The notes beneath the pieces are model-generated. The model was given only the letters and a program-made list of their open reading frames with translations, was not told the DNA's origin and did no database searches. Below are positions 56,101 through 64,000 of a DNA stretch of 64,000 nucleotides, one piece after another. The position numbers were made by a program, and so were the translations under genes. The stretch's first letter is position 1. Each line of letters begins with the position of its first letter. Source of the stretch: Cheiracanthium punctorium (Eukaryota; Arthropoda; Arachnida; Araneae; Cheiracanthiidae); assembly GCA_038373885.1 (NCBI GenBank), contig JAWZYV010019925.1, forward strand, positions 587,001 to 651,000. Reading direction: 5' to 3'.

Positions 56101-57302
56101 TAAAATGGGAAAACAGTTGAAGAGACATCAGGTCTTTCAGATTTCTCCTAAATAATCAACTTCTCTACAAAAACATAAAAATCAATCACTCGGAGCAGTG
56201 CAAATCCTTTGCACCAAGACTAGTCGTTCCAAAGTCACTCATTCCAAAAGTTCTCAGAATAACTCACATTGGGCATCTGAGAATTGCCAAAACTTACGCA
56301 CTGCTTCAAGAGAGATATTTTTGGAGAGGAGCATATCAGGATACTAAACAGTATGTTGAGTCTTGCATTATTTGCCTCCAATCGAAACCACAGAAGATTC
56401 CACAAGCAATGTTTCAAGATACATTTGTACCAAGTCATCCAGGAGAAATGATCTCTATGGATCTAGTTGGCCCCTTTAAAAACAAGATGTACGTATTAAC
56501 AGTAATTGACATTTTCTCAAGACACATGGAACTATATCCACTGAAAAATATCACTGCAGCAACAGTTTCAGAAATTTTTTTAAAATATATATCTACAAAT
56601 GGGCGACCAGCACAGGTTTTATGCAATTTGGGAAACCAATTTACTGCAGAGATTTTCAAATTCGTGAACAAAGTGTTGCAAATCAATCTTATGCACACCA
56701 GTGTAGCACACCCACAGGCGAATGGAATTTCAGAATGCATCAACACCAGTATTAAATCCACTATCAATGCTCTGCAGCTTGAAGGCCATTCTTTTCTTCA
56801 TGCCATTGATCTACACAAAGCAATTTATAATGCTTCAAAACATCCAGCAACAGGATTTTCACCTAACAACATTCATTTTGCCCGTGACCTTTCTTTGTTC
56901 ACTGACACCCTGGACCCGACTCAAACCCCAAAGAATAATACCTCTGATTACAAGATGTTCCAAATTTTAGAGGCCATAGAGAGCATATATCGCTTGGTCT
57001 TTAACAATCTGAAGTTTTCCCAAGAGCTAAACAAGGCACGTCAGAATTCAAGCAAAAAGCTCAGGACGTTCAACAAGGGTGATATAATATACATTAAAAC
57101 ACCGGCTGCTTTCAAACATAAATTGGACGGTCCATTTAAAATCATAAAAAAATTAGGCCCAGTTAATTATCTAGTACAAAGGGATGGAAACCCCAATTAT
57201 AGAAAGTTTGTTGTACACACTAACAGGATTGTTCTATCTAAGCCCAGACCAGATAGACTCATTGAGTCTACCGTGGGAACTTATGGTTCTCATCATCAAA
57301 TT
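53190..57302 (+). pseudogene. pol of gypsy copy 2 (protease, RT, RNase H, integrase)
   Basis: The first frame (53190-55844, 884 codons) is uninterrupted from protease (FLIDSGSS) through RT ([17 protein letters not shown]) to the RNase H region and the chromodomain-free connection, ending at a TAG at 55842-55844 where copy 1 has a sense codon. Small indels near 55880-55900 and 56146 follow. Integrase is open from about 56360 to 57317 with the H2C2 finger. In its catalytic core the middle acidic residue is lost (CNLGNQFTA against CDLGNQ in copy 1), while the Glu remains (SECIN). The GPF/GPY-like module is intact. A long A run at 57303-57313 then separates the frame from the C-terminal extension. 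Confidence 0.93.
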
Positions 57303-57960
57303 ACAAAAAAAAAATAATCCAGTCTCTTTCCAGCAGAGTGTCTACCCTTTTCCTGTAGGAGATGCTCCAGGTGTGGGAAATCAAACTCCAACGCCAGAGG
57401 CCCTTCCTAGCCTGTTGCAGCATGTCCCTGTTGCTCCATCCGAGGATGATGTCAATCAGGAGGTAATCGTCTACGATCATGGGAAGGATGACGAGAATCC
57501 CTGGCATGCTCCCAACCTTTCTAAGGAGATTTCAGGTGATGAAGCACGTTCCTCAACTTTTACCCGGAGGACACCCTCTACCTCTCCAGGAGGTCGGCCC
57601 GTAACACTTTCTGCATATTCCCCACTGGGTGAGAGGAGGCCCATACCCTCTCGATCTCCTGTTCCGACCCTGTCTACTGCCTCTGCAACAAATGTTTCTA
57701 AGAATAGGTCCATACCCTCTCTCACAGACCTTGAAGTTATGGCATCATCTCCTCCTCCTGGCCTCACAGGGATGGCAGATCCTGCTCCAAATACCTGCGG
57801 CTCTCCTGCCTTCACCAAGGTGACCACTGCACCCTGGACTCCTGTGTGTGGTATTGTTCCTCCTGTCCCTGATGTGCCAATAACTCCCAAACACCGATTA
57901 AAGGGTAGCAGTCGGTACAACCTGCGCCCTCGCCATCAATTTGAACTATTACTTTTCTGA
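57303..57960 (+). pseudogene. proline/serine-rich C-terminal extension of pol
   Basis: The frame open from 57184 to 57960 takes over after the A run and encodes about 215 residues rich in Pro, Ser and Thr (RRPIPSRSPVPTLSTAS, SPPPGLTGMADPAP) and ends SSRYNLRPRHQFELLLF. RYNLRPR endings are common at the C-terminus of gypsy/BEL-type integrase tails, so this is most likely the pol tail shifted by a one-base indel in the A run. Composition is far more G+C-rich than the rest of pol. It has no signal peptide or membrane anchor, which argues against env. Missing from copy 1 by deletion. Confidence 0.7.
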
Positions 57961-59065
57961 ATAGAACTCTGATAACTTTTTACCTTTATGTTGTCGTGCA
58001 AATTTTTCTCACACTTTGATATTATATGCACTGAACTTTACACAGACAGATAAACTTTTTTCTAGCCATCATACATCTATACTTCTTTTGCATATATATA
58101 TTATTTCTCAAGTGTTGATATAAAATGTTTTTCTATTGTGTATAACGTGACAACTTAGTATTTTATGATGTTTGTATCTTGAGTATTATGTTTGTATTTT
58201 GATTATGACATTTTGTATTCGGTATATTGATTTTTCTCAGATGTTGATAATACTAATATTCATATTAATATGCAAATTTTGCTGTATGGAAGTAAGGTAT
58301 TAAGGTGGTTTTACTTACAGGTCTTTACAGTATGTTGTATTACTAAGACAGGTGTGAAAATGTTTCTGCTGGCAGAAAATTTCTTTCATGTGTGTCTGAT
58401 TAATATTTCTCTTCACTTCTTTCCTTCTCCTCCCTCTCCCTTCACTCCTCTTGTGGCCTGATCAACCACAAGCTCAGTTACTCTGTTCTTTTTAATCATC
58501 TGTTTACAAACTCAAAGAATTACCTTGATTTGTTTACTACAATATAATAGTATTATGGTTTATCAACAATGAGTGCTATGCTTATGTGTGAACATTTTTT
58601 TCCCTTCTATGTATAATTTTTCTTGGTGTTTTACATTTTGAGTGCACAAGGTATATATTTTATCATGAGATTTTGGATTTTTGGTTGCAGTCAAATTAAA
58701 AAAAAAAAAGGGGGGGGGAATATTTTTCGGTTGTGAATGAAACTTTATGCAAATATACTTTTTTTCCTTTTGTGTAGTTGGCCAACTAACATTGTGTACT
58801 TATCTTTTTACATAACCAAGAACTTTTTGTATCTTTGTGTGATGGGTACTTTAGAAAATTATGTCTTCTGTAAGAATGAGGGAGTTATGATGTGCAAACT
58901 TGTAAGGGTAAGGTGCTCCTTTTGTTTTGTGTGAAGTTTACATAATGTGTTTAACATTTCAGTGAAAATTTCATTGCTGCATTGAATTTATGTGCCAGAC
59001 TTTGTTCTAGAGACCTTGGAAACTTGATCTCAGTTTTTTTTTTTTTTGTGTAGCGAAGGGGAGTA
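57961..59065 (+). other. 3' noncoding region and polypurine tract of gypsy copy 2
   Basis: About 1.1 kb without a convincing frame; two 63-65-codon frames look like chance. GCGAAGGGGAG at 59053-59063 directly before the LTR is the likely polypurine tract that primes plus-strand DNA. Confidence 0.65.
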
Positions 59066-61731
59066 TATCCTGAGGAAATCTCCTCAGTATATTTTTTAAA
59101 ATAATTTATCCGGAATTTTTTTAAAACCGTGTGATAAAAACAAAAATATTTTGCACGTGTGGTTTCGTCGCCAAAAGGGCGATGTCTGTATCGCTTCTGG
59201 TTGCCTTTCGGCTTTTTTTTTTTTTTTTTTTATGTTGTGTCGGAGCGGAATTTTTCAATATTAGAGAGGTGTGCACTTCGGTTTTGAGAAGGAATTTTTA
59301 GCTTCGTGATGTTTTTGATTATAAATTGTGATATATATATAGAAATACTGAAGTCAACTGAGAATAAGTATTCTCGAGGGTCTCTACTTAAAAATTGGTG
59401 TGATGGTAAATTTCTTGTGCCTGTTATGAAAAATAAAGGGTAAAGTGTCTCACATTGGATTTATATTTTTGCCGTGATGTACTTCATGCTCTCCCCCCCA
59501 GGAGCAGGTGGTGTAGCGGTAAGTAGAGCTGAAGCAAACCGCATGTATTCGGTACTAAGATACGGATAATCACTCAGACTCGAAGTAACGAATTGTTACT
59601 TTTCGGTTGATATCGTTACTCATTACTAAGCTGTTTCGGATCGAGCAACTTCGAACTTCGAATACAGACTTCCAGGCGAGGCGAACTAGGGGGAAACGGG
59701 TTCCAGTAATCGAGTACTAATATCTTCTGTTTGTTACTGGATATCGGATCGCAGTTTCAAGGGGGAAAATGACTTTTGAGTGTGCATTTCGGATCGACCA
59801 GGTTCGAACTTCGAATACAAGACTGCCGGAGGGAGAAAATGAATTTCGGTATTTGAGTAATAGTATGTTCCGTTCCGTTACTAGATACCGGAAGTATTAT
59901 GGATTCTCGCTGTTTGAAGGGAAAAATCAGTTTCGTATTGAGTTTTAGTAGTATGTTCTGGTTGCAATTCGTTTGTGCCGAGCCGAACGGTTTCGTTTTG
60001 ATGAGGTTTGGAAGAATCCGTATGTTTTTTTACAGTTATGGAGATGGATATACTACTGCTGCTCTATTGATATGGGTCGTACAATGGGGGGATAGGATCC
60101 GGTGTATAGTGCGTTCTTATGCGCAGTTGAATTTTTTTTGCAGGGGGGGGGGGAAGGGGGTGTTCTTATAATTGTAGAGGAGCAATACATATAAGAGAAG
60201 CATGTTACTAAGGGGTGCTAATTTCGGGCTTTCTAACATTTTAGTACTAAATAGTGGTGCAATCAGAATTCTTTCTTTCAGGGTGGTTCCGAAGCAGGAT
60301 TGCGAACTTAACTTTTTCTTTTTTTTTAGCTAGAATCGAAATATGAGTAATAAATAACAAATTATTTAAATACACCTTTAAAAAAATATTTTTTTATAAA
60401 GTAAACGAATTCACACATTTTTATTATTTAAAATATTATTTGGAACTAAAAAAAAATATTTAGCATGGAAACCTAAACACATTTTTTAAGTAATTGTTTA
60501 AAAAATATATAAAAAATTGGGAGCTACCCGGGATTTCTATGCCCACTCCTGCGTAAGCCACTGGTATTAAAATAATTCAATAAAGTTCAGTATGTTTCTA
60601 AAATGTCTGCGTTTAGGGGGCCATCTGCCCTATTTTATGGTACATTTTATTCCATGAACTCATGGAATACGCATAGTCCGGTGCAACCATTCTTTCTGTA
60701 TGAAAGGAGAGATAATTTTTGTTTAAAGAATGCTCTCATATATGCACCCACAGAAGGGGCTAACCCCTTTCATCCCAAAAGTGCAGAAATAGAACTGGAA
60801 ATATCTTAAAAATAGATAATTCTCACTGAATTAAACAATTTTAATTTAAAATATGGTAATTTTTAATTTACTTCGAAAAATCGTCCAGCAAAAGAAGTTT
60901 TTGATATGAAATAAGAACTCACAAATAATAAAGATATTATGCTTGTAGAGACGCAAAGTAGTTGATATCATACTGAGATCCCCTACCCTGCTAATTTAAT
61001 ATATATGGCCCAATCCCTGGATCTCAGTATTCGAGAACCCGCTCCCAGAAAAAAACACGAGTCACAAGCTTTCCTTTACACTTTTTATGATAAGAGTGAA
61101 CAGGTTAAACCAGCGTTCAGAATTTAAAAAAGGAGGGGTTGAGAAAAAAAAGAATGGCATATGTCTTTGGAAGATTTCTATGTGTACTCAGTAATTCGGA
61201 TAATTTAGCATTGTATAAAGCCATAAATGTGTATAAAAACAATCTGTAAATCAGAGAAAATAAGCTCTAAATACAACTTTGTACAACTTCGCTAAAAAAA
61301 ATTCTTTTTGGTTAGGTTTTGTTATGGGTTTATGTATGGGCGGCATATACCCATAACAACACTGTCCCGGATGTGTTGTTATGGGGCACATATAACACCC
61401 TATTACCGATTCTATTAGTAGTAACGAAAGTAACGAGTAACGAATACTTAGTAACGAATAGCGAACATCTAAGTAACAAATACATACGGATACTGATTTT
61501 GTCGTTACTTTTACAGCACTAGCGGTAAGACAATTATCGTTTTCAATTTTAATATATATTAATTATACCAACATGCATCTTGATTAAAGTTCGGACTTGG
61601 CATTCCCATTTGGGATATTGCGAACACTGTTTCTTTTTGCTGTGTACTAGCCACTATTTAAATACCGTGAGTATATGTATTCTGTTTATATTTTTGAGAA
61701 CAACAATTTTCAAAAAGAATTCTTTAGGACA
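59066..61731 (+). repeat. 3' LTR of gypsy copy 2, split by a hAT element
   Basis: LTR parts are 59066-59523 and 61530-61731. It starts TATCCTGAGG and ends TTTAGGACA like the other LTRs. The first part shares copy-2 markers with the 5' LTR; the second part carries the copy-1-like variants ACCAACATGC and GGACTTGGC. Confidence 0.9.
59524..61521. mobile_element. hAT non-autonomous element in the 3' LTR (1998 bp)
   Basis: Ends TAGAGCTG and, as complement, TAGTGCTG, flanked by a perfect 8-bp duplication GCGGTAAG (59516-59523 and 61522-61529). Both subterminal zones are rich in GTAACGA/TCGTTAC phrases and in ATACGGATA, plausible transposase-binding repeats. Two internal copies of TTCGAACTTCGAATACA with nearby CGGATCGA are direct repeats. 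A 90-codon frame (59899) is not recognisable as transposase. Confidence 0.92.
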
Positions 61732-62530
61732 ATAGAGTTTGGACGAAAATTTAGCTCGTGCAGGGGTCAGTCCAGGTTTCTTTCCCAGGGTCCTATTTTT
61801 GTGAAATTTTACCTAATTTTGTGAATTTTTTCTATTTTTGTGAACTTCTTCCAATTTTCTATTTCATTTTTGAGCAAGAAAGCAATCACGGTTTTTAAAA
61901 ATTAAAAATAAAATGGGGGGAAATTTAGTTAGCAGGTGTCCTCGCCAAGAGCCGATCTGTCGCCAAATTTGAAGTTCGTTGGACAGTTTGTTTACGATAG
62001 AGATAGTTTCAGATATGTCTTGCAACCTGTGTTTGGAGTTGAGTTGTTGACTGGTGCTGTAGTTTGATGGAAAAACACTCGGTGGGTTCATTAAACGATA
62101 CCAGGATGTTTGGTAAAGTAATTTTGTGATTGGTTTAGGCAATTTAACTGTAATCGGTAAACCGAAAGGCAGGTGAATTTGAATTCGATGTGTCAGTTCT
62201 AGTTTGGTGTTTGTTGAGTTATTTACGGGGAATATAAGGTATATTTGGAAATGTGTTGTGTTATTTGAAGTGTATTGAATATTATGTTGTTGTTTAAAAA
62301 GGAAGTGTGTGTTTATTTGAAGGAGGGCGTGATTATAATGTTAAGTAAAAGGAAGCGTTTGTAGTAAAAGGTGGTGTTATGTTATTAGCTGAATGTGTTA
62401 TGGATATTTTTGAAGAGTTTCTTAAAATAAAGGTAAGTGTTTTTTTTTAAAGAATTTTTGCAGTTGCTTAAGGTTTTCAATGTGAATTGTAAATGGATAT
62501 CTGATGTTGTTATGTTTTCATATAGTGACT
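61732..62530. other. flank of gypsy copy 2; fragment of a dispersed repeat
   Basis: The first ~130 bp (CAGGGGTCAGTCCAGG, GGGTCCTATTTTTGTGAA, TTTTGTGAATTTT) resemble the repeats at 30494 and 41830. After that no gene or repeat is recognised; the 92-codon minus frame at 61864 has no motif. Confidence 0.4.
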
Positions 62531-62534
62531 TTAT

Positions 62535-62875
62535 ATGAGGTGTATAACTAGGTTATTTAATCCACCGATGTTGTTTTGAGTTGAAAACGGGCCAGTGTTT
62601 GCCCAGTTTACATAGCTGTACAACTAGGTTGCTGAATCCACTGAGATTTTTTTAGTTAAAAATGGACCACTGGTTGCCTAGTTTACATAGCTGTACAACT
62701 AGGTTGCTGAATCCACTGAGGTTTTTTTTAGTTAAAAACGGACCACTGGTTGCCTAGTTTACATAGCTGTACAAATAGGTTGCTGAATCCACTGAGGTTT
62801 TTTTAGTTAAAAACGGACCACTGGTTGCCTAGTTTAAATAGCTGTAGAACTAGGTTGCTGAATCCACTGAGGTTT
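62535..62875. repeat. tandem repeat, ~75 bp x 4.5
   Basis: TAGCTGTACAACTAGGTTGC recurs at 62613, 62688, 62764 and 62838 (spacing 75, 76, 74), preceded by a weaker unit at about 62541. Each unit also has GAATCCACTGAGGTTTTTTT and GGACCACTGGTTGCCTAG. No coding frame. Confidence 0.92.
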
Positions 62876-63770
62876 AAACAAAGGGATGCAAAAGAAAAAA
62901 TATTCATTTTTAAGATTAATAGAGAAAGATTGAAATTAGAATGTGTGATGATTTTTGTAAAAATTTGGGACATTTACAAACGTTTTCAACATATATGAAA
63001 AAATTAAAAATGTAGCAGTTTTGCTGAATTTGGAGCAAAAATGTCCAAAAACGATCTTTTTGCAGCAGATTGGCACATAAGGCTTGATTTGGCACAATTT
63101 GGAGCAGCTGGCACATCCCTGTTTCATGTTTTCTTGGTTCTACTGTATTTAGAGCTGTGTAATCCAAGTTTATTTTCATATTTAATATAACATCTTCAAG
63201 AATATGATGGTGTTAGTATAATTGTATTTACTTAGGGGGTAAATACAATATATTAAAAAAGAGGGGTTTGTTGAAGGGAGCTGGGTCATTCCATTTCAAA
63301 TCAACCAATAAATTTCAAAAATGTCACCCACCGTCTCGGATTTCTTTGAAAATTTTTATAAATGTAGCCATTAGTGTTCTAACTAACAATATAAAATTTT
63401 ACTTCAATATCTCTAATACTTTTTAAGATAAAAATTATTAAAATAATGGGAAAGTGACCATAAATGGCGTTTTTGCAAACAATTATTTTAATGGTGCTTT
63501 TTCAGATAAAAAATCATAACTTTCTTTATTTTCAATATATTAAATTGAAATTTATACCAAAATGTTCACAAAGGTTTGGAGATTATAGAAAAAATTAATT
63601 TGATAGTCCTGTTTAGAACTGGAACCCCCAAAAAATTTATAAACTTTGTTTTTTTTCAAAAAAATTTCATAAAAACAATAATTTTGCAAAAGCTGTTTCA
63701 GAAAATGGTGTAGCTCTTAACAAAGCAAACTATTTTTTTTACTTACATGTAAATGCATAAAGTAAGATAA
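62876..63770. other. stretch without a recognised gene; possible repeat end
   Basis: GGGTCATTCCATTTCAAATC at about 63283 resembles a dispersed arthropod repeat phrase that I cannot name with certainty. The rest is A+T-rich with no coding signal. Confidence 0.3.
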
Positions 63771-64000
63771 TCTTATAAATAAAAATGAAATTCTGTTTGT
63801 TTGTTTGTTTGTTTATTTGTTTGTTTGTTTGTTTGTGGATTTGAGTTGTATACAAATCCACAAAAATGGACATATCAGCCTGAAATTTTGCACAGATATG
63901 TAAAATAATATAGAATAAATCATAGTCCACTTTAAAACTTTGAAAGTCCACCCGTTCCCAGAATTTAAGAGATTTTTTTATGTTCTCCACGCAAAAAGCT
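63771..64000 (+). mobile_element. Helitron family C, 5' end (cut by the window)
   Basis: A|TCTTATAAATAAAAATGAAA and a (GTTT)n run, followed by about 180 bp closely matching 48941-49155 (GCCTGAAATTTTGCACAGAT, CCCAGAATTTAAGAGATTTT). It confirms the 5' boundary of the Helitron at 48941. Confidence 0.85.

Larger units (their letters stand above)
48160..61731 (+). mobile_element. Ty3/gypsy LTR retrotransposon, copy 2 (complete outline, three later insertions)
   Basis: Two LTRs enclose leader, gag, pol and a 1.1-kb 3' noncoding region. Flanks ATAGT and ATAGA are a nearly intact 5-bp target duplication. Later insertions are a Helitron in the leader (48941-51008), a sequence in gag (51656-52374) and a hAT in the 3' LTR (59524-61521). 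Without them the element is about 8.8 kb. It is highly similar to copy 1 but retains the 3' part that copy 1 lacks. Confidence 0.93.

Noticed and set aside
57477..57920. 147-codon minus-strand frame opposite the pol tail
   Set aside because: Shadow of the G+C-rich Pro/Ser-rich tail on the plus strand.
57184..57960. env-like third gene in gypsy copy 2
   Set aside because: No signal peptide, membrane segment or cysteine pattern. The RYNLRPR ending and the A-run junction fit a frameshifted pol tail better.
59899..60171. 90-codon frame in the hAT element as transposase
   Set aside because: No BED finger, RNase H-like or hATC dimerisation motif is visible.

Overview
The window reads as an A+T-rich animal nuclear genome, most likely an arthropod (possibly a spider or other arachnid; this is inferred from gene structure and transposon types and is not proven). 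It is mostly transposon-derived DNA around one confidently identified host gene. No bacterial operon, CRISPR array, rRNA or convincing tRNA gene is visible.

Host genes. Seven exons on the minus strand (40266 down to 16818) encode about 200 residues: an SH3 domain, ankyrin repeats and a short acidic tail. This is an osteoclast-stimulating factor 1 (OSTF1) ortholog. All splice sites and phases fit; only the first short exon with the start Met is missing, probably beyond the right edge. A second host gene is suggested by one terminal exon on the plus strand (6835-6943) with a polyadenylation signal; it would converge on OSTF1 and is not identified.

Left part (1-16.8 kb): a ~1.3 kb imperfect palindrome (0.9-2.2 kb), a decayed mariner with TA duplications (3.5-5.3 kb), a pogo/Tigger-like non-autonomous element (5.7-6.5 kb) and two hAT-type elements (10.5-13.6 and 15.3-16.4 kb).

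OSTF1 introns (16.9-40.2 kb): nested insertions. A Tigger-like element (17634-26867) was split by a Ty3/gypsy retrotransposon (copy 1, 17789-24247, 5-bp duplication GTAAG) and by a foldback-like element with ~610-630-bp inverted arms (24521-26849) that encloses a small Cys/His-containing ORF. Further on come two Helitrons of one family in inverted orientation (28394-29710 and 30614-31757), a second Tigger-like copy (34627-36464) split by an element with GGGGTAAAATGA termini (34821-36178), and a nearly complete mariner (38781-40069) that fills most of one intron.

Right part (42.9-64 kb): Helitron-type DNA with tandem repeats, including a Helitron with a reconstructable empty site (44636-46558), then gypsy copy 2 (48160-61731). 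Copy 2 carries three later insertions: a Helitron in its leader (48941-51008) with an array of CTCF-like motifs, an insertion in gag flanked by a 22-bp duplication (51656-52374), and a hAT element with a perfect 8-bp duplication in its 3' LTR (59524-61521). The window ends with a 75-bp tandem repeat and the 5' end of another Helitron.

Both gypsy copies are dead through independent lesions, but they share an in-frame UAA in gag and a gag/pol frame change. The observations most worth following are the foldback element with its captive ORF, the CTCF-like array in the Helitron, the shared gag stop codon, and the inverted Helitron pair in an OSTF1 intron.
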